A DNA stretch of 64,000 nucleotides from Lagopus muta (lineage: Eukaryota > Chordata > Aves > Galliformes > Phasianidae): assembly GCF_023343835.1 (NCBI RefSeq), contig NC_064433.1, positions 138,907,957 through 138,971,956 on the forward strand. The letters run 5' to 3'. Shown one piece after another: positions 48,401-60,702 of this stretch; positions within the stretch are counted from its first letter, which is position 1; each line of letters opens with the position of its first letter. The position numbers were made by a program, and so were the translations under genes. The notes under the pieces were generated by a model. The model was not told the origin of the DNA and did no database searches. It worked only from the letters and a program-made list of their open reading frames with translations.

Positions 48401-51344
48401 CAAATGGTAAGAATTGCAGCGGCACTTGAGAGCAGAGTTCCTTTAAAAAAACCTCCATCCCTTTGTCTCTGATTCTGTACAACTGAAACATTTTTCCTCA
48501 GATAATCTGCTTCTGCAGTTGGTAGCATATATAACCATTGCAAAGTGGAGAAGCATTTTTGTCTTCTGCCACCTTAGAGGCATATTTTTAAACCCAAAAA
48601 ACCAAACCAAGCCAAGACAAACCTCAGTGAACTGGGATCATGAAAAGAGCAAGACTTCCATCCAATGAATGGCATCTTGAGAATTTCAGTTCAGCTTTTT
48701 CTGAAGCTGGGCTGTTAGTTACTCTGATAGCTTTTCATTTTGTACTGACCTACAGTAGCACCATCATTCCCATATTCCCTTGAGCAAAAGTTAACATTTG
48801 TCTCAAGCAGTGTTATGGCATCTTGATTGCAAATACCCACTAGGTATTTAGCTGAAACAATCTTGCCTTGTGCATTACAAAAAATTTCACTCCAGGAGCA
48901 GAGTCAGATAAAAGCAACTATAATCAACTGTGAATGATCTGTGGGTGGTTTATCCAGTTGCTGATTAATCACTCCATTAATCATGGCAAACTCTTTGTAG
49001 AGCCAATTTCTGTGAGCTGGACTTCTAAACTCAAATGCAGTGCCATATGAATCTGGTTATGTGTCCAGAAGACACCTTGCACCTTGAGTCAGTAAATCTA
49101 ATGCCATTCAGGAGCCATTAAACTGCTGTATGCAGAACCAAACCAGACCTCCCAACACTCATTCCCATTACTGGCAGCTCTGGGAAGAGTGACATGGAGC
49201 CACTCTGCATAAAGCCAGCTCAGATCCAGCTTGACATGGTAGCAGAGTGGATAATATGACAGAGATCCAAGGGAAATTCTTCCGAATCACTTTCCAGCAG
49301 CGCTGATAGACAGATTTTCAATTTCTGGTGTAAAGTTATCAAAATGCATGGCACCAAAAGAGATCTAGTGCCATATATAAGTGAGCAGATCTGTGAGAAA
49401 CCAGTTACCTGATACAAGGAAGCCACTGTGAGAGCAATTTTAAGTAAAGCTGGTGATTCACTGATTATTGCAAACTGACTCCTCACAGAATTATTTGGAA
49501 GCTTTTGGTTAGTGTTGCCTAGCATTCTTATGACCTGGGGTAGTTAACATGTTTGTTCCCCATCTGTCCCAGTCCATTTAATTATCCTAGATGGTGGAGA
49601 TCTGGCTGTTCTCGGCTGTGTATCTATTTATTCACTGTAATGCAAAGTGAATTTAACCTATAGCAGTAGGATAACATATCTTCTAAAGAGCTGCAATGAC
49701 AGCAAAGTGAAGTGAGGTAAAAGCATGCAAAAATATTTCTGAAATAATCAGTAAAGTTAAATAAGCTTATGCTCCAATTACACTCTGTTCTTTAAAGCTT
49801 TAACATCAAAGTGAATGGCCTTCTGATAGATGTGTCTGGTTCCAGCTGAAGTTACAGGCCTGAAGGAAATAGTAGGAGACTAGGAACAAACTAGAAAATT
49901 ACAATTGTTCTTTTTAGTTTAAAAAGTCAAGGTGGTGGTGCCAGCAATAAAGATAAAGCATGGGCTAGGTTCTGAGAGTCAGATCTATTGACTAGAGGAC
50001 TGATGAGTCTCAGGTTTGAAGTTTAAACTTCTGATTTTTCTGTCTGGCTGCCACACAGATATTTATCATGTAGAAATAATTGTAAGGAAAGTAGAAGGAT
50101 TTCTGAGCTCTCTTCTCAGCCACAACACATTGGTATGACAAAGGCAGGTAGGTGGCAGTAGCAGGTGACTAATATCCTGCTGGATAATTACATCTGCCAC
50201 AGAGTTATCTCTTAGCACCAAGTACCTCACTCAAAATTAAAAGTGAGGAGTATATGAAAATACTAGATACTGAATTAAGTAGAAAAAAAAAGCAAAGCAA
50301 AGCAAAAAAAATCAAACCTCCTGTAGAGACTCAAAGAAACTGAAGGAGTTCAAATAGCTAATGAAGATTTTAACACTGACAGCCAAAAAACTTGATCTTT
50401 TCCTACTGCGGAAAGATGTCTGAAGGAAAATATTGAGGACTAGAATCTGCTGAATTATTTTGGGCATGGTATGACAATATATTAAATATATGGGTTTTTT
50501 TTTTGTCCTAACAAGCTAAGTTATGTCCCCAGACTTTCAAAGCTGAGGGAAAGAGAGAGAAGTGCTTTCAGATGTCTATAAAAGGCAATTCTTCACTGTG
50601 TATAGAGACAACAACTTCTGTGAAAGAGTTTGGTAACTCTTATACTAAACACTGTGTTCTTTATACATTCTTCCCAATTTCATAAAGCTGAGTTTTTGTC
50701 CGGACAAAGGGGAGAGGAAATATCCTTTTAGGCAGAATTCATGTAATTGCAGTGCGTGAATACGCAAATGAGTAATTTGAGATACAGGATCTCCTCATCT
50801 TGACAGCTGTATCTACTGACTTGTTTTTGAAAAGTTGAGCCACAAGACTACGTGATATTTCAGGAGGAGGTCACTGCGCATCTTTCCTCTCACAGAAAGA
50901 CCGTGTTGATGTGCTAAATTCAAAATTTAGGGGCTGCTCTTGTAACCATGGCTATTCTCTCAAAATAGATACCCATTTTCAAAAGGGCATTCCCAATGGT
51001 AGATATCGAGTGGGTGAAGATATAGCACTATAGTTCAAGAAAAACATGTTGGAGGTGGAACTGATCTCCAGAATTTTTAGCACATTGTTTGATCTTTAGT
51101 CCTTTAATAACAAATAACAAATGAAACCTAAAACTAATGTAATAGCAGCTTCTCCTTGTCTTGAAAAAAACCAAACATTGAAGGGCATACCAAATTCCCC
51201 ACCAAACTCCCAAATACCTGTTCTTATCATTCCATTCTACCCCAGCAAATAGTAAGTGCAAAGTGCAGTCTGTTCCAGAGGCCAATGATTTAAATATGTT
51301 TATAAATAAAAATAGCCCTGGAAGCACTAAAGTGAAGGAAAATG
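45499..51344. other. Intergenic AT-rich DNA
   Basis: No gene or mobile element recognised. A small (GCAAA)n patch lies at about 50290-50310. Confidence 0.5.
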
Positions 51345-51497
51345 TAGATGTGGCTCTAGGCAGCCTGGCCTAATTGTTGGCAACCCTCCCCACAGCAGGG
51401 GGTGGAAGTTGAAATTGTATAATCTTTCAGGTCCTTTTAAATCCAAGCCATATTATGATTCTATGATTCTGTGATTCTATGATTCTATGATTCTATG
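51345..51497 (+). mobile_element. CR1 LINE 3'-end fragment with tail repeats
   Basis: CTAGGCAGCCTGGCC, CCCCACAGCAGGGGGTGGAA and TTCAGGTCCTTTTAAATCCAA, followed by about five copies of the ATTCTATG tail unit (51460-51497). Plus orientation, about 150 bp. Confidence 0.93.
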
Positions 51498-54400
51498 AAA
51501 ATATCTTACTAGAGTCAGAAAATTTTACTTTCTCAACAGAGCTTACATGTCTTTGATGATCACAGCTATATCAATAAGGTGCATAGAAAAGCTGTGCCCT
51601 GGGAGAAGTTCTCCCAGCACAATTGTGTCTTAATAAATCAAATGCAATTCTTAAACTCTATTTGGGAAGTGATAAGCAACGAGTCTTGTGGAATTGGTTT
51701 AACTTGCTCCTGTGAGATACAGTACTCAATATTCCACATGAGCGTTAACAGGGTTGATTTAAGAAGCCGGCTTTCCATCTCAGCATATCTGTTTGGAATA
51801 TTAAAAAGGAATTAAGCCAATAAAACTATTAAGGACAATCAGACATATCTAAGACCTGTACAGATGCATATTTAAATCTCCTGATATAATGTGTATTTTC
51901 CATGCGAAGACCCATCCTGTAAAAGTAACACTGATGACTTCAGACACACTAAGGTCAGAACCATTTGAAAAGTATCTAATGAAGACAAAATGGCTGATGA
52001 ACTGAGTCTAGGTGCATCCTGGTGCAAAGAGAAGAATGCACTATAGCAAGCAGAGAACGAGCCACAGAAATACCAAAATTTGGGAAGGACCTTTAGCTAC
52101 AGACTGAGAGTCTTAACTACAGAACTGAGGAGTCTTCCGAGTCAGAAGCTGATAGAGGGCAAACTTGAGTGTCTTATGGTCAAATGCATGCCTTCAAACC
52201 CTGTCCCAAACCCTTCAGATTCAATACTGGGTCATTTATGCAGTTGTCCATGCATGCGTTTCACATAAAGCAATGAGTAATGATGATATTTATTTGCCTT
52301 TAAAAGTTTGGATAAATGGCTGTGTTAGCGTATCTACTGGATGTGTGAATTGCCTTCCCCCATTTAATCACAAAAGTGGGAACATCTCCCTGAGCCAGCC
52401 AGATCAGCATGGGAAAAGTGTATGTGAAGCTTAGCCCAGTGTAGAGTATGAAAAATGACAACCAACAGAATGAACTGTGAAGAGATTAGCAGGCCCTATC
52501 TGGCAAGGCCTGATGTGAGCCTTTAATGGTGAGTGGGCATTGTGTTTGTACTGTGGTTCAAACTGTAAGCTGGAATTGCTTTGTTGTGTTTGAGTTGTGG
52601 TTTCAATATGTTGTGGCATCACTCTGGTAAATTAAAACTATCTGTAATGCTAAATAGTCACAAATAAGCAAATTTTATGCTAAAGAGTAAACCTCCCTTG
52701 TAGGGACTATCCAAAATTATTTAATCAGAAACTATTGAACATTGACACTTTTGAAGAAATGAAAACTTTGTTGTGTAAGAACAATAGCAAAGATATCCTT
52801 ACAGTGATAGTATCCCCAGTTTTAGGAAAACTATAAAGACCAGAAAATTGAAAAAAACACATTAAGATCTTTAGGAAATCTGCACTTTTTAAAATATAGT
52901 GTAAAGAAGCAGAGGTTTTTACAAGAATCACTAATTCATGCTTGCATTTAGTGCTCTTCTTTCAGGTTCATATTAAAATTATCATAAGTATTCATTTATT
53001 GTTCAGCTCTCAGCCTTATTTCTTTCTCATTCTTTCCAACTTGCTACTGAGATTTCTGATATGTATAGCATGGGAAGTAGACTAGACACTATTTATGTCT
53101 AATAAGATTGTGTTATTGCCAAGAAATAAATAATATATATTGATGACAATTTAGATTTTTAGAGCTATACATATATTAAAATGTCCGCAGTTATTATTCA
53201 GTCAACATTGTCCTATAGCAGTCACAGAACTATCCATAACATAGAATTCAACACAAGTCAATTTGAATCAGCCAATCTCTCAATCATTTCCAATCAAGTG
53301 AAGAATGTTCATAACATCAGTTTAAAAATCTTGCCACTGTTCCTGCCCTGGAATAATAATTCAGCTTTCACCTTTGGATAAAATGACAATTGTGAAGAAG
53401 AATTGTTTATATGTTATCAAGGATGCTTGAAAGACTGATCTAGCTTTCAGCCCGTATGGCAGTGAAGGAGGCTGAGCACTTGTCCTTGTTCTATGTGTAA
53501 GATTACTTATTTATGTAAGATTAGTCAGTAGAATTCAAGGCAAGTAGAGGTGTCAAATTTAGTTTAACTTTTGTACATATATTTTTAGTTTCAGAGAAGG
53601 CTAACCAAGCATAGCAATTTAGCATCATTTAAGGGACTAACATAGTGAGGATCTCACTTGCATAAATAATAGTGATTTTGAACAAATCTTGAAGAATAGG
53701 AATCAGTACACACTATACAAGATTCATACTTGTTTCATTTCCTTTCCTTTCAAATAAGAGTTATTTGACAGCTTAACATTTAAATATATTTAACTGTTTT
53801 CAAGATTAGCATGCCCCTCAGGAGAACATGGAAGATAAAAATAATATATATATTATCCGTATGTATCTAAATAAAGATAGGACAAAAACACTATTAAATC
53901 AAATGAACCTTTAACTTCAGTTACTATGATATGAATATTTGTTATTATAATTATGAATTGCTCTAATTGTGTGCAAAATTAAAAAGCTTTATTAAAACAA
54001 ATGAATGTATCATTTAAAAATGCTAAACGAGAAATTAGCTGTAAAAGTAAACAGATTCCTGATTTATTAATATTATAACTTTCAAAAGTATTCCATTCAA
54101 TTCCGTTCCAAACAGAGTATATCCACAAGCTATGGAAGCCTTTTCCTGCTTTGCTCTTTTCTTGGATAATGCAGAAAGAAAGTAATCAGGTTTCCTTCCT
54201 AGATCCATTGGTATGCATGGCAGTTTAGGTGTAAGCCTTGGTTCTAGGACAAGTAACACGAGTAAGAATCACAAATGTATTTGGTTACAGAGTCTTTATT
54301 GAAATTCACTGGGTTTTAAAGAGGTGAAATGAGATCTTTCATTGTCCTCCTTTTCATGATATAATCACTCATACACACAAAAGAGGCTGTGAATTTGTTG

Positions 54401-57400
54401 CTTGGATTATCAGTGTAACATGCTGCCAAGAAACTTGGAGCAGGCACCTCTAGTTAGTACAAGGGTTATGCAGTCATTTGTTTTCCTCAAGTAGGAAGTC
54501 AGTTCTTTACATTTGAAAAAAGGTGTACTTGTTACAGAGGCAGCATGAAACACAACATTGTAAGTCACTTTTTGCTATATCACTTTTTGTGAGAGGATGC
54601 AAGCAGAAAATTTATGTACATTAGCAGATATGGCTTTTAAAATTTCCCTTCAACCTTATGCCAGAAAGAGGAAATGAGTGTTGTTTTAGATGCCAGAATT
54701 TGGTAGGGGAACAAAGTTTGTTCAACAGGCAGAAGCTCTGCGGGACTGTGTTTGCAAGGAGTGACAGTAAATCAGCTTATTTCCCAAATGCCATATGCCC
54801 ATATGCTTTCATCATAAATTCTTCTGACATCTTTTCTCTTCTGGGGAATGTACTTTGGGCCCTCTGGCCAAATGAAGAAAGCAATAGTAAAGTGGCACAG
54901 TGTAGATGCAGATCTCTGTCTGACATTTGCTGGCATAAACAACAGAGGAATGAGCACAGGTGACATCCACACCTTTGTGAGGAATGTAGCCATAGATACT
55001 GCTTTGCATTTCTGCTGAGGTTTGATGTGCATGTCACACACTGTCTTTCACCTATTATTTCTCTGAGGCTGAGTGCTACTGCCACCAACAAAATTTCTCA
55101 GGCTTACTTTAGGAGAATATTAATGAAAGTCTTCTAAATCCTTGCAGATACACAACACAGGGTAGCAGCTGCTTTCAGTTCTCCAAGAGAGATTTCAAAC
55201 ATTTACTTACTGTCGAGCTTTATGCATAGACGTGCATGTGAAAGGTCAGAGATGGTCGTTTTATCATTTGGGATGAGCACAGCTGAATTGAAATGTCACA
55301 GCAGTTGTACCTAGCAATTTTAAAGCTTTGGAGTGTTGCAAGCCTGTGGATTCTCCTGCCAAGCAAATAAAAACCGACTCTCCGACTGTACAAATTTACA
55401 TGATTACAGATAATATATTTTACATCATGCTCGTGGAGTTCTGAGCACCGGTAGAACAGAGGAAGCTTTTGGAGTTGATTGGAGCAGAGGATCTTGCTGT
55501 GCAGCCCTGGAGCAGGGAAGCTGGCTGCTAATGTAATGCCATGGAAGGCATCAGTCAACTAATGACTCTCATGTGGCTGATAGATGTCAGCCTCTTTAGA
55601 CCTCTCAGACATTACAAAGGAACTCTGCAAAAGAAGTCAGGATATGTCACAGTGTAATAAAAGAAAATGAGGAAAATTAATTTTACATAACTAATTGAGC
55701 AAAAGATGTCTCTGCAAGAAGGGCTATCCTAAAAAGAGATCATAATTTCTTTGTCCAATATTTTTAGGTGGTTGTTTTAGCCATGTCTTTGCTGAGAATG
55801 TGCACTGTGCGATCAGTATAGGAACTTGCTGACTCACAGGAGGAGGTTCTGCTGGAGCATTTATAGGATCTTTCCTTAGGAAGTACTTTGCTTAAGAGAG
55901 TTTAGTGGATTATTCAAAAGGGAATGGGGAAGATAGACACGGACACTTTCTCAATAGAAATGGGAGGGTGCCCATTAAAAAAATGCAAATGTATAGGCAC
56001 TCTACAAGATGAACTGTGTTGCACTGTTGTGATTGTGTAAGGAAAATGAGATTAGGAGAGCAAGAACAAGAAATTTCAATTCCATTTTTTCCTCTGAAAT
56101 TCATCCTGAGATGGAAAGAAATTGAGATTAATTTATTTAGCATATGGAGTGAGGACAAGTCATAATGAAAACCGTCTCTATGCAGAATTACAAAACGTAC
56201 TCCTGGATGTCTGTATCATCAAGAGGCATTTTTCTTGAGCAGTCTTCCAGAAGGAATGACAGCACTAATGCTCTGCTTAAGTTCTATTGGAACTACTGGG
56301 TTTTGAAATTTACAGAATTTAATACAAAGTGGGCTAATGCTCATAAGATTCTAAATGAACCTACAAGCTTACAAGGAAGAAAAGCTTATGCTTCTAATTT
56401 AATATGGCTAAAAATAGTAAGATATTTCATGATTGTCTAATTAAATTACACAGATGATTTTTAAAGTTTGTATGTTTTTGCTTCTCCAGTGAAGACAGAT
56501 AAAATTTGATTAGGGAAAAACAACTATTATTCAAAGTAGCTTGTTGTCCACCTGCCCACTCTTAACATACGTTCTGTTTTGCAAATATAAAATTAGGTTT
56601 TATGTTGTACATCATCTACTAAGTGGGTGCTTCATGGCATTAGTGACTCTCAGCATATGCTGTTTAATGACCTGTAGCTGTCCCAATTTCTAGAGTACCC
56701 ATCTTCTATAATTACATTTGAAAACTGTATCTAGTTGAGGACAGACAAACAAAATCCAGACTCATAAGTCTTCTCCATAAATAGTCTAAGGAAATGGTGT
56801 TCACATTCCCACAGACCTAATACCCTTTTCCTCAACAATTCTTCTGTTTTATTTGTTGTGCAATTTATTTTTTAGGACAATAATTGGTTTTTACTTTTCT
56901 CTAGCACAGTGAAGCTCTGCCTTCAGTTGAAGAATCTGCTGTGATAATTTTGCTGTTTGTAGTAAATAAATCATACTTTTGGAAGACATAATTTTCCATT
57001 TACCATGACTCTCAGAGGCAGAGGATATAATCTCCTAGCACATAGGAAACAGGTTTTGAGCAGGCATGAGCAGCCCTCAATGACAGAGAAAGGCCGTTAT
57101 CAAAATCCCTGCAACCTGCTTGCTGCTCATCACAGGTTCAGAGAAGATGGGGAGGATTTTGAAGATGCTAATTTCATGAAGGAATGAAAGAAATAAACTT
57201 ACAGACTGAACAAAGGCATCTGTCTGAGGAAAGCTAGGGACAAAAATGGGAAAAAGCAAGGTGTTTCTCCTTTGATAATAGTCAAGAAATAGAAATAAAT
57301 AGTCTTGCTGGGTAGATCCTCTTAGAGACCAAGGGCACCTGGGAGGAGGGACCTGGAAAATGTGAAAAAAAACCAACAATCTATTGTCTGAAGAATTCTG

Positions 57401-59779
57401 GCTGCACCATCAGCAATCCTATGATTGCAACTAGCAGCAATCAGAGAAAGACAAGAAGAAAAGATTTTGTGTAGCTCATTCAATGCAGTCTGGTTCATAG
57501 ACAGAGAGGGAAGGGGGGATGACATGCTCATCTCTGCCAGCCGGTCTGCTCCTGGTGCATTTGACTCTGCTAATTGCACAAATATCTGCCTTAACATCAA
57601 TTTCTGTACAGACAAGGGAATGGAGTTAGAAAATGAAGCACTTTGGTGTTTAATTCTTTATCATTACAACACAATACTTTATCATACCAAATAACAAACA
57701 AAAAAGACAACCCTCCTCCTCACTCTAGCAAATCCGAACTAATCATCAGGAGAAAACCACGGACCATTTTCTTCAGGCACTTGTGGAGTGGCAGTATAGA
57801 AGCAGAAAGGTGAATGATGCCCTGGTGCAGCAGAACACCCTCTTACAAATAAGCGAGAAGTTCGGGCACTCCTGGGTTGAAATGGAGCTTTGCACACGAA
57901 CACTGTAAGACAGATAGATATATCTTTGCTTATTTGTAAGGAAAAAGGGAACACAAGAAAAATTGCCCTCTAAATTTGGCAAGGAAAACAGAGGATTTTT
58001 GCTTCTTTTTCCCCTCTATTGAGAGGAGAGGTATAACCTTTGCTTTGGATGCAGTTTTTACAAAGTGTGTTGTAGCCCCCAGCATAGAAGAGGACAAGTG
58101 ACTGTTCATAAAGCAGGATGGAACACGGCTGCTGACAGGCACTCAGGCACCTGGTGTGGAGAGCCGGTGAGATGAACCGGTGGGTGCTTTCCTCTCTCCT
58201 CCACTCTCAGTGCACTGTGACAGATGGCACTTAAAACTGATTGACATATCTTATAGGATCTGTGCCAATTTAAATTATCTTTCCTATTTATCGTGTAAAA
58301 TGCTGGGAGTGAACTATGTGACTCGTTGCATCAGCCCACTGAAAAAGAAAGAAAGAGGAAAACCTGTTTTGAAAAAATCCTCAAATCTGACAGCACAGAA
58401 TCTAAACAAGGGTGAAAAAAAGAATTATCTGAAGAGAAGTGCACAACATCCACTACAGCTTGTGGATGAGTTGCACAGTGTTGTCAGTTTGCAGCCTTAC
58501 AAGGTGACTGCATCAAAAATCCTTCAGATTGCTATCAAAGACAAATGGTCTGCCTAAGCAAAGATGTTCTTCTTCAGAAAGGTTGTTTTAAAACAGGAGG
58601 TTGTATATAAAGCAATTTTTTTCTGTGATTAAAATTGGTCACATGCTTGAAATGTATTCACTTAAAAAAAAAAAACACTTATGGGGAAGAGAATAGGGGT
58701 AGCGCTCCCATCACCTACCTATATTAAGACTGATTTTTTTCTGTGCTGAGTATTTGCCATAACATTCTGAACCTTCATTACAAGCCAGTTTGGTTTGTGT
58801 ATATTAAATAAGCACTGTAGATTAGCTCTTGCTGCTGGCTTTTCTGAAAGAATCATCCACTCACCCGAGAGGCCGTAACACCATCTTAAAAGCCAGGGAG
58901 GAAGAATCAGTATGAAGCCTTATTAAAGCTGGTAATTAGAAGCAGTGACAGCAGCACAAAGCTGCTTTTCTCTGTCCGCTCCTAAACTTCATCAAGGACT
59001 ATACTCGAGAGTATAAAACCTAAGTGCTTGTCAGGAAGATCAGCAAAGTTTCACCATTCCTTCAGAAGTCCAGCAATGCAGAGTCGGAGCCCTCCCAGCA
59101 CGGCTCCTGGCACCATCCCAGCCGTGCCGCTGGCATCCCTCCCCTGCTGTCAGCACTGCCAGGCAGGTCACTGCCTCCTCTCCTTGTACTCTCTGCTTCC
59201 AGCAGCAAAGGGACAATATTGCTCGGCCTGGCGCCAGTTGCCTGGTGTGACAGCATTGGATCAGCTCCTCACCTGACATAAGCCAGGCAGAAGGGAAGTA
59301 GACAATGTTCTAAAAGGTGAGAAGAAGCAAGAAGAAGGTGACAGCAGCCTGGTGAAATGAGAGAGACAGGGAGGGTCACCTTGAGCAAAGCACCCATTTC
59401 TGGCTGCACAGTGTGAGGCGCTTGTCTGTGCTTTATCGGGGCTCTGTCTAGCCCAGAAGCAGAAGGGAGTTTGGCTTTTAGAATATGCAATTTTCTGGTG
59501 ATTAAGCATTGCAAAAGAGAAATATTACCACTTTAAAGCAGATTCTGCATTCACAGAAAAACAAGCATCCTGCTGCAGTATCAATGTTGCTTACACATTC
59601 CTGAAGCCACTGAGATGATCCTGAGCTGAGCGTTCTGTTCAGTGCTTAATTTTTTCAGATCCTCTTGACAGACAGACTGCCAGTTGTCAGAGCCTGTTGG
59701 CTGTGAGAACTAGCAGCATATGCTAAGACAAGCTGGAAAGGGCAGGGTAAAAGAGATGACTTCTCTGTTTATATAACAG
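51498..59779. other. Intergenic DNA
   Basis: No gene or mobile element recognised in about 8 kb. Open frames such as 54658-54963 and 58180-58557 show no known domain and were not accepted. Confidence 0.5.
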
Positions 59780-59830
59780 GAGCTCATAGAGCAACTTCAG
59801 CAACCTCAGAAGGAGCAGGCTCATCTGAAG
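59780..59830 (+). other. Exon-like 51-nt segment (orphan)
   Basis: A pyrimidine-poor but valid acceptor (TATATAACAG) and a donor (CTGAAG|GTACGA) bound 51 nt that read as 17 open codons, ELIEQLQQPQKEQAHLK, a Gln/Glu/Leu-rich coiled-coil-like peptide. No neighbouring exon was found. It could be an orphan exon, a pseudo-exon or chance. Confidence 0.2.
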
Positions 59831-59989
59831 GTACGAAAAACAGAGTTTGAAGTACTGCAGAGAAATTCTCTTAATACACAAAACAAACTGTCCTAGTTTA
59901 TTTCTATATGTAAATATAAATGAATTTTTGATGATTTGCTGTTATTATTTACTGTAGCTGTTTACTGCTAATGACTTCCCCTGCCAAAA

Positions 59990-60702
59990 AATAATTGGGG
60001 GTACTGGTAGATAGCAAGGTGGATACAAGCCAGCAATGTGCTTTCACAGGCCAGAAATCCAACTGTATCCTGGGCTGCATCAAAAGCAGTGTGGTGAGCA
60101 GGTTGAGGGAGGTGATCCTGCCCCTCTGCTCTGTGCTGGTGAGGCTTCACCTGGACTACTGCATCCAGATGTGGAGTCCTCAGTACAGGAGAGATGTGGA
60201 CCTGTTGGAGCATGACCAGAGGAGAGACACAAAAATGATGCAAGAAATGGAACACTATCCCTATGAGGATAGGCTGAGAGAGCCAGGGCTGTTCAGCATG
60301 GGAAGGAGAAGGCTGTGGGGAGACCTGATAGTGGTCTTTCAGTACTTAAAGAGATCTATAAGAAGGAAGGGGACAGACACTTTAGCAGGCTGTGTTGTGA
60401 TAGGAAAAGGGGAAATGGCTTCAAACTAGATGAGGGAATATTTAGAGTGGATATAAGAAATTCAGAACAATAATTTCATATAAAATAACCTTATCTAAAA
60501 ATAACCTTATGTAACAATAAGAGAGGTTGCCCAGAGAGGTGATGTATAACATCCTTGGAGACACTCAAGGTGAGGCTGGACAGGGCTCTGAGTAACCTGA
60601 TCTAGATGGAGATGTTCCTATTTATTTCAGGGGAGTTGACTAGATGACCTTTAGGGATCCCTTCCAACTCAAACAAGTATACAATTTTATCATTTTATGA
60701 TT
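59990..60702 (+). mobile_element. CR1 LINE fragment with partial ORF2 C-terminus
   Basis: Plus-orientation CR1 with readable pieces [36 protein letters not shown] and [16 protein letters not shown] in a frame open to 60429. Then comes diverged 3' sequence (GGAGACACTCAAGGTGAGGC, CTAGATGACCTTTAGGGATC) and an AT-rich tail. 5'-truncated and probably inactive. Confidence 0.95.

Noticed and set aside
54658-54963. Cys-rich 101-codon frame overlapped by several minus-strand frames
   Set aside because: Open frames in four or more registers suggest chance absence of stops; no cysteine spacing of a known domain.
58180-58557. 125-codon plus-strand open frame
   Set aside because: No recognised domain, no promoter or splice context, and composition like the surrounding DNA.
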